From Aptenodytes patagonicus (lineage: Eukaryota > Chordata > Aves > Sphenisciformes > Spheniscidae), in NCBI RefSeq assembly GCF_965638725.1, contig NC_134974.1, positions 3,140,780 to 3,204,779 on the forward strand: a stretch of DNA of 64,000 nucleotides, in the 5' to 3' direction. Positions 50,401-60,810 of this stretch are shown piece by piece. How positions within the stretch are numbered: the stretch's first letter is position 1; each line of letters opens with the position of its first letter. The notes below the pieces were generated by a model. The model was not told the origin of the DNA. It worked only from the letters and a program-made list of their open reading frames with translations, and did not search any database. Both the position numbers and the translations under genes were made by a program.

Positions 50401-52479
50401 TACCTGGCTGCATTTTGGGTGCTTCTGACATGGCTGGCAAAAGAAGAAAAATGCAATAAAGAAGGGATTACAAGTTTAGGAAAAAGACAAGAATATACCT
50501 TGCAAATTGCAAGGATTTTGGGAAAACCCTTCCCCATTGTGGATACACGGGTTAATGGGCTTCATGGCCTGCAGGCACGCAGCTTCTAAAGCTTTGTCCT
50601 TAGCTTGGTGGGACTGGCTTTTTGGTGACTCTTGGAGAAGGTTTTATTAGGTAATAGGATAGTTGTATATACTATAAAACCTTTAGCCATGGATACCACA
50701 AAACAGTCCCAGCTCTGATATGGATTTTCTATTGCTGTTTATTTAGGTGTGCAAAGAGATTTTTGAATCTCTCAGCACTGACGATGCTGCCCTAGAGCAA
50801 CTTGACATGAGGTGGTATCTTACTGCTCAAGTAAGACATGCTTCAGCAGCCATCTTACTAAAGTCTTTGTCTTGCAAAAGGCCTTTCCCAGCTGTTTATA
50901 GGGTAGTAAATTATCTTGGTTCACCCTGGTCCACTGTGTCCTTGCTCATGGCTCATGTTCTTCCCATCTGCAGCAAATGATTTGATGCTGGAAGGTGATC
51001 GGGGATGAACTGGGGGCCAATTTGCACCTTGCTTGGACCCCCTGCAGCTTTTTCACTCCCATCACACTTCTATGTGCTGGGGACACTCGCATTATAAACA
51101 CCTCCCTCTCTGTATCTAAAGAGGGATATTGCTCTTGTCTCAAAACATGCTGCCCAGCTTACTGAATTTCATTGTCATCTCTTCCCACATAAATGGGTGT
51201 ATTGGCATCCCCCAGCACCAGAAATAACCTACCTGCATCTATGCTGCTCACTCCAGTCCCTGCTTTCCAAGTATGTCACATATGGAGATAACAGAGGGAC
51301 AGTCAGTACCTTGGGGAAGACTGGCCAAATTGTTGAAGGTACAAAGATGCCTGGCAGGTGGCCCAAGGATTTGAAAGTTGCATGTTGCTTTCTAGCATTC
51401 AGTGGGGAGCATTTGGTATCATGTGGCCTGTGGCTGTGTCCTTGTTCCAGCATGGGCATGTGCTGGGATGAGGACAGGGAGAAGGTGAGAGGGCTCTGGT
51501 GGCAATCCTAGCAGTGCTGCTGATCAGGGGGTGCTCTTGGGAGGGTGCAGCCTGTGGCACATCCATTTCCCTGCAGTGGGTGGTTCTCTCCATACTTTCT
51601 CTGTTGGAAATGTGTCATTTTCACCAGGACCTGCTCAAACTCCTGGACCTTTCCTGTTTCTGGTGCAATTAGGGCTGATTGGAGCAGGCTTCCCTCCAGA
51701 TGTTGAACGCTGGTTGGCTGGTAAAAATTTGGGCATGCATGTTGCTGTGCTATGCGTTATCTGAAGATGTACGAGAGCATAGGTAGTCAAACAGGAAAGG
51801 CAGGTTGCAGAGCTGCAATAAACCCCAGTCCCGCTCCAGTCAGGAGGAATGGGGGGTCTTTCGAAACTCATCTGCCCTCTGACTCCCAGGATGTGGCTGC
51901 CCATAAAGCCATGGTCATTCTTCTGAGGTTTGTGTAGTGTAATACTTCATCTCCAGATTTTCTACTTGCTGACAAAACTGTTAAGGACTTCAAAATAGGC
52001 ACTGCTTTTGAGGTGCAGCCTCCCAAAATCATATTAAAAGAGTTGGTGTTGTCTTCTCTCATGAGGAACACACATAGTGCAGCCACAGGCTGAGAGGGAT
52101 TTTTTTTTTCTTCTTCCTTTCTGTTCTATATTGGTGCCATATAACTTTGTCTAAGACTTATTACATGACATTTTTTAAGCGCAGCCTTTGTTCACCCTGT
52201 AGATAGGTGTTTTCTAGACTTCAAGTTTTCTCAAGGTACTGGTGGGATTACAGTGCTACGCTGGCACTACAGTTGGTTCACAGAGTAATTTATTTCAAGG
52301 ATTATTGATTTACTGGGTATCTCTTGCAGCAGGAAGGGTTTTGTCTGATAGAAGTTAAACCCCTGCCTTCTTTCCCACTACTTCTAGCTGGAGTTTACTT
52401 GTCAAGACAACCATAAACCTTTCCAAAGCATCAGTAAAAGAAAAACTAAAACTAAATTCTTCAGTTTTGCATTAGATGT
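47481..52479. other. No gene recognised
   Basis: Mixed sequence with T-runs at 47780-47822 and a 16-base poly-T at 48153-48168. Open frames are at most 135 codons, with no domain. If the CpG island is a plus-strand promoter, this would be first-intron sequence; that is inference. Confidence 0.5.
48153..48168. repeat. Poly-T tract
   Basis: Sixteen consecutive T with no recognisable retrotransposon body attached. Confidence 0.9.
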
Positions 52480-53040
52480 GCTGAGGTTGTTAGTGCTGTG
52501 CCTCTTCTTGTTAGCACCATGTGACTTCACAGCCCAATTTGTATAAAAGTCAGTTCTTCGTCAGCCAAGGAGGAAGGCAAGGATGCTTAGCATAGAATTA
52601 CCAAGGAAATTTATTCTTTTATATTTTAGCTATGCACATATACGTGAAAATACAGTTGTGTAGACCAATCAAATTTTTCATGTTAAGGGGTGGGCTAATT
52701 GGTTACTGTTGCTCACATAATCGGTATGTACTTGTCCCGTGCAGGTGGTACACACGTATGGTCAGTGGTGTGATGATCTTCATTGGTCTAAACCAATGTC
52801 CCATACGGGTGGTGGTGGGGTTTATCCTAGACTCTGGTCAGTTGCGGTTCTGGCTGTGGTTATATGCCTGGTTCCACTGAAGGGTAAATCTTCTATTGTT
52901 TTATCATTGGTATGGGGTGTTCTCAGCCGGTATGAGCTGGCTTAGGGTCGGGTCTTCAGGTCACATCAACCCTGAGGTAAAAGCTCATAGTCTCAGGTAG
53001 TGTTCATTCTTCTAAGCAAGTCATATTGCAGATAGCATCT
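52480..53040 (-). mobile_element. Possible ERV LTR (unclassified)
   Basis: On the minus strand this stretch has LTR-like order. There are several CCAAT words in both orientations (complements of 52697, 52780-52798 and 52905), then ATATAAAAG (about 52625-52615) overlapping AATAAA, then a further TATAAAAG-like word on the plus strand near 52542. A palindromic ATTGGTCTAAACCAAT sits at 52782-52797. I could not identify terminal TG/CA with a target duplication, and there is no coding sequence. It could instead be unrelated AT-rich DNA. Confidence 0.3.
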
Positions 53041-53809
53041 CGCCTTTCACATTTGTCCCTAATTAAGAGCACGTTTGGGAGTAAACAATACTCTCAAATT
53101 CATGCAGTTTAGAAATGCAAAATGTGTTTGTTCACAGCAAGGAATCATGTCACAGAGTTTGATCAATTGTTCAATAGCTCAATGGATGTAAAAGGATATT
53201 TCCTGTTGTTTTGATGTCATCTTAATTTTTTTCCAATGGAAGATGCGCATAGAGAAACATTAAACCTTTGACTGACAGCTTGCTTAAAATGAAAACATGA
53301 TAGCTGCTTTTTCTTTTATTTCTCTGCTCAAACCACAGGTTTCTGCATTTTTCATCATGACAAACAGAGCTTTCTTCATCGTTGTCAGTGTTCAGCGTTG
53401 TAAGCTAAATCCTCTTTCATCTTTATCTCTCTTGGCTTCTGCAATGAGGATGCTGTGATGATGCTGAGGGAGATGCAGCAATTAACTCTACTCCAGGATT
53501 TAGCTCTGCCCTCAGTCGAGCTACAGATGCTGCGGAAAGGTTGCCAGAGACGCAGATACAAGCCTGCATCCAGGTTTTTGCTGCATCCCTGCTGCTGAGT
53601 GAGATATAGATCATACCCAGAATTACTGCCCGTCTCTGTGGCAGAAGGGGATGCCTAGAGATGTTGATTTGCAAGGGAGATTGATCTGGACACCAGGTTA
53701 TCACACTGCCTCAGTACCATGCCACGAGAGTGGGGTGTTGAGACCCCTCCAGTGATGCAGGAGGTGTGGCATTTTTCAGTTCTGGTGCTGATACTGCACT
53801 CATGGTGAG
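53041..53809. other. No gene recognised; 5' flank of the tRNA gene
   Basis: No coding region or repeat is recognised. The 50 bases upstream of the tRNA show no TATA-like element, so transcription is expected to depend on the internal boxes. Confidence 0.5.
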
Positions 53810-53883
53810 GTCTCTGTGGCGCAATGGACGAGCGCGCTGGACTTCTAATCCAGAGGTTCCGGGTTCGAGTCCCGGCAGAGATG
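53810..53883 (+). tRNA. tRNA-Arg (anticodon UCU), intronless
   Basis: The 74 nt fold as a full cloverleaf. The acceptor stem GTCTCTG pairs with CAGAGAT (one G-U at the end), with discriminator G at 53883. The D stem is GCGC/GCGC. The anticodon stem CTGGA/TCCAG carries loop CTTCTAA with anticodon TCT at 53844-53846. The T arm is CCGGG-TTCGAGT-CCCGG. The internal RNA polymerase III promoter is intact: A box TGGCGCAATGG (53817-53827) and B box GGTTCGAGTCC (53862-53872). TTTT runs follow at 53903 and 53908. CCA is not encoded, as expected for a nuclear gene. It decodes AGA (and possibly AGG) arginine codons. No mismatched stem or decayed box is seen, so it is likely functional. Some vertebrate genes of this isoacceptor carry an intron after the anticodon; this one does not. 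Confidence 0.97.
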
Positions 53884-53902
53884 ATCTCCAGGCAGGTGTC
53901 TC

Positions 53903-53911
53903 TTTTCTTTT
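53903..53911 (+). terminator. RNA polymerase III terminator of tRNA-Arg
   Basis: Two T4 runs (53903-53906 and 53908-53911) separated by a C, 19 bases after the tRNA 3' end. This is the expected terminator form and distance. Both are minimal in length, so some read-through from the first to the second is plausible. Confidence 0.8.
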
Positions 53912-56364
53912 AATGCATGTTCCTTTATAGGTCCCAATCCATTACATTTATAACACCCCTGAGGGCTTCAGATGGGAAGATAATGACTTTTCATGACATC
54001 CTCTCTACAGCTGATGCACATAACAGTCATGTACTCCCCTTCTAAGGCATCTCTCTTTCATCATATCCCCCTTTCCTCATTCCTTTTGGTATCTCCTGAA
54101 TAGCTAGGTGTTTTAATCCCACTTGTTCCCCCGCTACTGCTCATAAGTCCCATCTTTGATACTTTCTTAAGAAAAGTACGGTGCTTTCCAGTAGAAATCG
54201 GGTGGTTAGGCAGTGGTTTAGAGCTTTCTGTTGATATTGCCTGTGATAAGTGTGGTCTTTTTTTTTCAAATGTGTGGCAAAAAAATGTATGTCTATATTC
54301 TGAATTTTGACCTTATAGAAATTCTTTGCAAATGTTCTTAATTTTCATGTTTTTATTTAGAAGGTACATGTTTGCTGGCAACCACCTCCACATCCCTGTG
54401 GGGGTTCATCTTCCTAAGTAGCAAACTGACTCTTCTTTATCTTTCGCAGATGTTCTAAGTTATTAGTATGTAACTTCCTATGCGATCTCATTGCTATCAG
54501 TAGTGAGAAAGGAAAGAGGGGAGCTGCAGGTGAGTGCAGCTGAGATTGGTTGGTGAATGGGTTTCAGTGAGGGCTGCTGGAGGGCTTTTCCAAGTTGCTG
54601 CAGCTGTTAGTTATGGTGAAGTGCTGAAGGTTGGAGGAAGGGTGCTCGACCTGGATGCTTCATATACTCTTCAGAGAGAAGTTCCTGTGTGGCTTGTAGG
54701 AGATGTCTGATGTACACTCAGCTCTGGAGAGCCAGGCATGCTGCTTGGACCAGTGAAGTTTGTGAATAAACATAGAAGGTGTCCTTGAATCACCCAGGTC
54801 CATTCAGATCTGGGTCATTGCAGGAACTGCTGATTTGTTTCCTCTGAGCTTCTAGTGTTGCTCCGCACTAGAGAAGCGGAGAGCACTAGAGAGCCTGCTA
54901 GAATGCCATTGGTGGGGGTGGTGGGGAAAGGTCTTTCTGAAGGATAATTCATAGAATCCCTTTCAGATATCCGCATTAGGATGAGAAAAATAATGTCCTA
55001 GGAACACTTTTTTCCCTTCGTGGTCTATGGTTAGGTGAATCTCTCCCACATCTGGAATATGTCAAGGGATGCAACCTAAAACAGGGCTGACCTAGGTGGT
55101 GGCATCTGCCTGGCTGCCCCCTTCAAATCCAAGATAGTGGGAAGCTTGACCCCATTACTGGGCCACGTGACCCCACAATTCCGCTTCTTCCCAGCTGCAT
55201 GACCTTCAATGGCCACCGGCTGTTCTCCCGGCCCTTGTCTATTGAGGAGTGGGTTTCTTCGGGTTTTGAGGTGCAGTGCAAAAAACAAATTTGACCAAGT
55301 TGATGCATCTTTCTTCCTTGGTGTCTCCTCATCAGCTCCTGCCCTCAGTTGCCATGTTTGTCAGCGACTGCCTGTGCTCACACATATCCCACAGGGACCC
55401 AGGTCTCCATCCATCTCTCTGCACTCCCAGCCTCTTGGATACCTCCCTGGAGAGAAGGTTACCTTCAGTGCTCAAGCCTCATCGCAGAACCAGGACATGT
55501 CATGATTTCAGTTCAGCAGGAGCAGAGAAATACGTTCTCATTTGGGTAACCCAACACTCCCCTCCTGAACCTTTCAGAGTACGATCACGCTGCACTGCAC
55601 ACTTGCCAACACAGGATACGCTCCCATTGACAGGATTTCTAGTCTCCGGTGGAAAACCAGTCCACCTCTATCAGAGTAGCTGGTGAGCTTGCCTTGTTGT
55701 TTCTTTTTCTTCTTGTGGTGTCTGTGCAAATGCTGGAGTTCAGCCTGTTTGGAAGACCAGACCCTGGTGGTGCTAGAAGTTCTGCAGCCACGTTCATCAT
55801 GACATAGGTGTCATGTCTATGACATCCAGGGGGGGTCCTGAAAGGCCAGAAGGAAATTGTTCTGAGAAAGAAAAAATATGTGGACAGTGAGCATGGGTGC
55901 ACACACACACAAAGCAAAATTTGGTAGGAACAAGGGGAGAAAGGACAGATTCTGCAGATGTACCCTTCAGCAAATGGAGAATGAAATATGTGCATTTTCT
56001 TTTTAGGATAGAGGCAGCAATATGACTGTAATTCTAGTTTAGCTGCTGTAACACTAGGAAGGGTTGGGTTTCCTCTCCCCTAAATATGAGTATCTAAGAG
56101 CTCAGGAGCAGGATCCCTGGCGTTACCAGATGTGGTCTCCTCCTGCTTCTGTGTTGTCTTCTCCTCTCACCTTCTGTGTCACTGCCCTCATGCTGAACCT
56201 CCTGATTCAGGTTCCTCAGGGCATCCCATGTTTGGGTAGGTGAACAGGTGAGCCTTGTGACCCCCTGAATTCAGGCATGCAGAGATAGCAGTTACTTATG
56301 TGGGATGAGCTCTGTTGATCACCTCACCTGTGTGAGAAGGACCCAAAGCTTTCTTACCTAAAGC
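53912..56364. other. No gene recognised
   Basis: No gene or repeat is recognised apart from a T-run at 54260-54267. The frames at 55209-55686 overlap each other and have no domain. Confidence 0.5.
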
Positions 56365-59300
56365 TCATAGAATCATAGAATCATAGAATCATTGAGGTTG
56401 GAAAAGACCTCTAAGATCATCGAGTCCAACCGTCAACCCAACACCACCAGGCCCACTAAACCATGTCCCTAAGCGCCTCATCTACACGTCTTTTAAAAAC
56501 CTCCAGGGATGGGGACTCCACCACTTCCCTGGGCAGCCTGTTCCAATGTTTCACCACTCTTTCAGTAAAGAAATTTTTCCTTACATCCAATCTAAACCTC
56601 CCCTGCCGCAACTTGAGGCCATTTCCTCTCGTCCTATCGCTTGTTACTTCGGAGAAAAGACCAACACCCACCTCACTACAACCTCCTTTCAGGGAGTTGT
56701 AGAGAGCGATGAGGTCTCCCCTCAGCCTCCTTTTCTCCAGGCTGAACAGTCCCAGTTCCCTCAGCCGCTCCTCATAAGACTTGTTCTCCAGACCCCTCAC
56801 CAGCCTCGTTGCCCTTCTCTGGACACGCTCCAGCACCTCAACGTCCTTCTTGTAGTGAGGGGCCCAAAACTGAACACAGTATTCGAGGTGCGGCCTCACC
56901 AGTGCTGAGTACAGGGGCACGATCACTTCCCTACTCCTACTGGCCACACTATTTCTGATACAGGCCAGGATGCCATTGGCCTTCTTGGCCACCTGGGCAC
57001 ACTGCCGGCTCATGTTCAGCCGGCTGTCGACCAACACCCCCAGGTCCTTTTCCGCCAGGCAGCTTTCCAGCCACTCCTCCCCAAGCCTGTAGCGCTGCAT
57101 GGGGTTGTTGTGGCCGAAGTGCAGGACCCGGCACTTGTCCTTGTTGAACCTCATACAGTTGGCCTCGGCCCATCCATCCAGCCTGTCCAGGTCCCTCTGC
57201 AGAGCCTTCCTACCCTTGAGCAGATCAACACTCCCACCCAACTTGGTGTCGTCTGCAAACTTACTGAGGGTGCACTCAATCCCCTCATCCAGATCATCAA
57301 TAAAGATATTAAACAAGACCGGCCCCAGTACTGAGCCCTGGGGAACACCGCTCGTGACCGGCCGCCAACTGGATGTAACTCCATTCACCACAACTCTCTG
57401 GGCCTGGCCATCCAGCCAGTTTTTGACCCAGCGCAGAGTCCACCTGTCTAAGCCGTGAGCCGCCAGCTTCTCGAGGAGAATGCTGTGGGAGACGGTGTCA
57501 AAGGCCTTGCTGAAGTCCAGGTAGACCACATCCACAGCCTTTCCCTCATCCACTAGGCGGGTCACCTGGTCATAGAAGGAGATCAGGTTGGTCAAGCAGG
57601 ACCTGCCTCTCATGAACCCGTGCTGGCTAGGCCGGATCCCCTGGTTGTCCCGCTCATGCCTTGTGAGCGCCCTCAAGATGAGCCGCTCCATAATCTTCCC
57701 CGGCACCGAGGTCAGGCTGACAGGCCTGTAGTTCCCCGGATCCTCCTTCCGGCCCTTCTTGTGGATGGGCGTCACATTGGCAAGCCTCCAGTCATCCGGG
57801 ACCTCCCCCGTTAACCAGGACTGCTGATAAATGATGGAGAGCGGCTTGGCGAGCACCTCCGCCAGCTCCCTCAGCACTCTCGGGTGGATCCCATCCGGCC
57901 CCATAGACTTGTGAGTGTCCAGGTGGCGTAGCAGGTCATTGACTGCTTCCTCCTGGATTACGGGGGGTTCATCCTGCTCGCCGTCCCCGTCTTCCAGCTT
58001 GGGGGGCCGAGTACCCTGAGGATAACTGGTCTGCCTGTTAAAGACTGAGGCAAAGAAGGCATTGAGTACCTCAGCCTTTTCCTCATCCTCGGTGACAATG
58101 TTCCCCCCTGCATCCAATAAAGGATGGAGATTCTCCTTGGCTCTCTTCTTGTCATTAATATATTTGTAAAAACTTTTTTTGTTGTCTTTAACGACAGCGG
58201 CCAGATTGCGTTCTAGCTGGGCTTTTGCCTTTCTCATTTCTTCACTGCACGACCTAACAAGATCCCTGTACTCTTCTTGAGTCGCCTGCCCCTTCTTCCA
58301 CAAGCGGTAAACTCTCCTTTTTTTCCTGAGTCCCAGCAAGAGCTCCCCGTTCAGCCAGGCCGGTCGTCTTCCCCGCCCATTCTTCTTACGGCGTACAGGG
58401 ACAGCCTGCTCCTGCGCCTTTAAGACTTCCTTCTTGAAGATCGTCCAGCCTTCCTGGACCCCTTTGCCCTTCAGGACCGTCTCCCACGGAACTCTCTCAA
58501 CCAGCGTCCTGAACAGGCCAAAGTCCGCCCTCCGGAAGTCCATGGTTGCGGTTTTGCTGCCCCCCCTCCTTACTTCACCAAGAAGCGAGAATTCTATCAT
58601 TTCATGGTCGCTAAGCCCAAGACGGCCTCCGACCACCACATCTCCCACCAGTCCTTCTCTGTTTGTAAACAGCAGGTCGAGCGAGGCACCTCCCCTGGTA
58701 GGCTCACTTACCAGCTGTGTCAGGAAGTTGTCTTCCACACACTCCAGGAATCTCCTAGACTGCTTCCTCTCTGCCGTGTTGTATTTCCAGCAGACATCCG
58801 GGAAGTTGAAATCCCCCACGAGAACAAGGGCTAGCGATTGAGAAACTTCTGCCAGCCGCTTATAGAATGCTTCATCCGCCCCTTCATCCTGGTTGGGTGG
58901 TCTATAACAGACTCCCAGCAGGATATCTGCCTCGTTGGCCTTCCCCCTCATCCTTACCCATAGACACTCAACCGTACCATCATCACAATCGTCGAGCTCT
59001 ATACAATCAAAACACTCCCTAACATACAGGGCCACCCCACCGCCTCTCCTTCCTTGCCTGTCCCTTCTGAAGAGTCTGTAGCCATCCATTGCAGCACTCC
59101 AGTCATGAGAGTCACCCCACCATGTTTCTGTGAGGGCGACTAAGTCATATCTCTCCCGCTGCACAATGGCTTCCAGCTCCTCCTGCTTGCCGCCCATGCT
59201 GCGTGCATTGGTGTATATGCACTTGAGCTGGGCTATCGATTTTGCCCCCGGCATCGGCACGCCACCCCCTCGGCTCATCTCTAGTGAGCCTGGTTTTATC

Positions 59301-59710
59301 CCCTTCCCCCTTCGAACCTAGTTTAAAGCCCTCTCAATGAGCCCTGCCAATTCATGAGCCATGATCCTTTTTCCCTTGTGAGACAGCTGGACTCCGTCTG
59401 TCACCAGCAGGCCCGGTGCCATGTAAACCTCCCCATGATCAAAAAAGCCAAAATTTCTCCGACGGCACCAGCCCCTGAGCCACGCGTTGATCAGGTGTGT
59501 TTTCCTGTTCCTTTCAGTATCCTTCCCTGCCACTGTAGGGATAGAGGAAAACACTACCTGTGCTCCCGATCCTTGAACCAGTCGCCCCAGTGCCCTGAAG
59601 TCCCTTTTGATCGCTGCAGGACTTCTCTCCGCAACCTCATCACTGCCAGCCTGTATAACCAGCAGCGGGTAGTAATCAGAAGGCCGTACCAAACCAGGGA
59701 GCTTCCTGCA
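56365..59710 (-). mobile_element. CR1 LINE, nearly full length, young, 5'-truncated
   Basis: A minus-strand CR1 of about 3.35 kb. From its 5' side it contains the C-terminal half of ORF1, a 39-base spacer, an intact ORF2, about 65 bp of 3' untranslated region and a tail of ATTCTATG-type octamers (plus strand TCATAGAATCATAGAATCAT, 56365-56390). CR1 ends in such octamers rather than poly(A), and no target duplication is expected or seen. The 5' break is near 59710, inside ORF1, so the promoter and ORF1 N-terminus are gone and the copy cannot move on its own. The intact 2.8-kb ORF2 implies recent insertion. A truncated copy of the same subfamily lies at 24812-25039 in opposite orientation. Confidence 0.97.
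56456..59278 (-). CDS. CR1 ORF2: endonuclease-reverse transcriptase, intact
   Basis: A 940-residue protein for target-primed reverse transcription in the nucleus. Residues about 18-235 form the APE-type endonuclease: TNAR (N24), TETWW (E51), GDFNFPD (D156, N158) and SDHEM (D224, H225) supply the metal-binding and catalytic set. Residues about 440-720 form the reverse transcriptase: [11 protein letters not shown] (518-528), motif [10 protein letters not shown] (D588), motif [12 protein letters not shown] (643-653) and motif C FADD (D676, D677). The C-terminal 200 residues carry the conserved CR1 thumb and tail, ending [10 protein letters not shown]. No stop or frameshift interrupts it. Length fits full CR1 ORF2. 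I use the ATG at 59278, 39 bases after the ORF1 stop; LINE ORF2 translation by re-initiation makes this start uncertain. All catalytic residues are present, so it could in principle be active if transcribed, but its own promoter has been lost. Confidence 0.95.
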   Translation of the reverse strand: MSRGGGVPMPGAKSIAQLKCIYTNARSMGGKQEELEAIVQRERYDLVALTETWWGDSHDWSAAMDGYRLFRRDRQGRRGGGVALYVRECFDCIELDDCDDGTVECLWVRMRGKANEADILLGVCYRPPNQDEGADEAFYKRLAEVSQSLALVLVGDFNFPDVCWKYNTAERKQSRRFLECVEDNFLTQLVSEPTRGGASLDLLFTNREGLVGDVVVGGRLGLSDHEMIEFSLLGEVRRGGSKTATMDFRRADFGLFRTLVERVPWETVLKGKGVQEGWTIFKKEVLKAQEQAVPVRRKKNGRGRRPAWLNGELLLGLRKKRRVYRLWKKGQATQEEYRDLVRSCSEEMRKAKAQLERNLAAVVKDNKKSFYKYINDKKRAKENLHPLLDAGGNIVTEDEEKAEVLNAFFASVFNRQTSYPQGTRPPKLEDGDGEQDEPPVIQEEAVNDLLRHLDTHKSMGPDGIHPRVLRELAEVLAKPLSIIYQQSWLTGEVPDDWRLANVTPIHKKGRKEDPGNYRPVSLTSVPGKIMERLILRALTRHERDNQGIRPSQHGFMRGRSCLTNLISFYDQVTRLVDEGKAVDVVYLDFSKAFDTVSHSILLEKLAAHGLDRWTLRWVKNWLDGQAQRVVVNGVTSSWRPVTSGVPQGSVLGPVLFNIFIDDLDEGIECTLSKFADDTKLGGSVDLLKGRKALQRDLDRLDGWAEANCMRFNKDKCRVLHFGHNNPMQRYRLGEEWLESCLAEKDLGVLVDSRLNMSRQCAQVAKKANGILACIRNSVASRSREVIVPLYSALVRPHLEYCVQFWAPHYKKDVEVLERVQRRATRLVRGLENKSYEERLRELGLFSLEKRRLRGDLIALYNSLKGGCSEVGVGLFSEVTSDRTRGNGLKLRQGRFRLDVRKNFFTERVVKHWNRLPREVVESPSLEVFKRRVDEALRDMV

Positions 59711-59725
59711 CTCATGAGAGTGCAT
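59318..59725 (-). pseudogene. CR1 ORF1, C-terminal esterase-like half (truncated)
   Basis: A 135-codon frame. From about residue 7 it matches CR1 ORF1: RKLPGLVRPSDYYPLLVIQ, then RDFRALGRLVQGSGAQVVF, NAWLRGWCRRRNFGFFDHG and a final LAGLIERALN. This is the end of the SGNH/esterase-like domain of ORF1, the RNA-binding partner of ORF2. The N-terminal half, including the coiled coil and the GDS serine seen in the 38.5-kb fragment, is missing because the insertion is truncated. The first six residues, including the ATG, come from flanking DNA. In the block that should hold the catalytic histidine (DGxxLSHKGKR) the third position is Gln (DGVQLS), where His is usual for DxxH-type esterases. The product would not be a working ORF1. 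Confidence 0.85.
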
Positions 59726-60810
59726 AGCTCAAGTTACCCACTGGGAATCCCCATGATGGAAAAGGAAAGCCTGGTGTGGAGGAAAGGGCTGTGCTAGTGA
59801 GATGCCATGTGACCATGCCCTTCATGCAGCCTCAGATCACCCATATCCATTCCTCCATTAATAAGAACACCTGAAAGTAGTCCCTGCTGGTGGCATGTCC
59901 TGATGTCTTGGCTGCATTTTTGGTTTCCCTTGGTTTCTTTTTCAGAAGTTCCTGCAGCTCCTTTTTGTCTTTTCCAAAAGTTCCTTCAGTTCCATACTTC
60001 TTTCCAAATCTTCAGCTCCTCACTTACCTCTCCAGGGAGAAGGTTGCCCTCGTGTGCTCTGCTCATAAGATGAGGAAGGGGCAGGATTCATGTTCTCCCT
60101 GGAAGAAGAAAAGAAGTTCTCATGTGGGGATACCTGCAGAAAAAGCAACCAACCGATTATGCCTAGGAGGGTGAGGAAGAATGAGGAACATGCATAACAT
60201 CTGTGCAAGCAGTGAAGTGAATTATTGCCGTTTCCTGTAGGACACAAATACTAAAATTAACCTGAGTAAGACCTATCATGTTTATGCTGCAGAATCTTCT
60301 TCCTAGTAAGGGTACTCTCTTGGGTGGATTTTGTTAGATGGCTATGCATGGACGATGTGTGCAAACATACATCTTACATAAAAAGGAGTTTATCTGCTGC
60401 TAGTTGTAACACATTTCCCATCTTCTGGCAGAATCAGGAAAACTTTGCTTTCTCCTTTGAATATTCAGAATTCCCTCCGAAGAGGATGTTTGGGATCCCC
60501 TTAAAAGATACACTGAAGAGGGGACTTGCGTGAAATCTTATATTTAGTCCTCTAGAACCACCTCAGTTGGCATCATGAGTTCATGCTCCCAGGAACGAAT
60601 CCCCATCTGGAGGGGCAGGGAATCCCTAAGGTTTGTCTGTGAGACCCCCAAAGCCTTCCCTGTGAAACTGAATTTCTCCAAACACGGAAAGTTTTTCAAC
60701 CCTGAGGGTTTGGGATCTAGATGTTACTGATACCACGTGGACAGTGACTTCGGCTGGAGGTGTAACTTGCTTTCCTATTGACATAAGGAAGATATTCATC
60801 CAAGTCTAAG
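59726..60810. other. No gene recognised; spacer between CR1 and the satellite
   Basis: About 1.1 kb with no recognisable gene. Open frames are at most 94 codons. The sequence changes abruptly to GC-rich tandem repeats at about 60811. Confidence 0.55.

Noticed and set aside
54947..54960. TCATAGAATCC as a CR1 tail
   Set aside because: Only one partial octamer and no CR1 3' sequence beside it.
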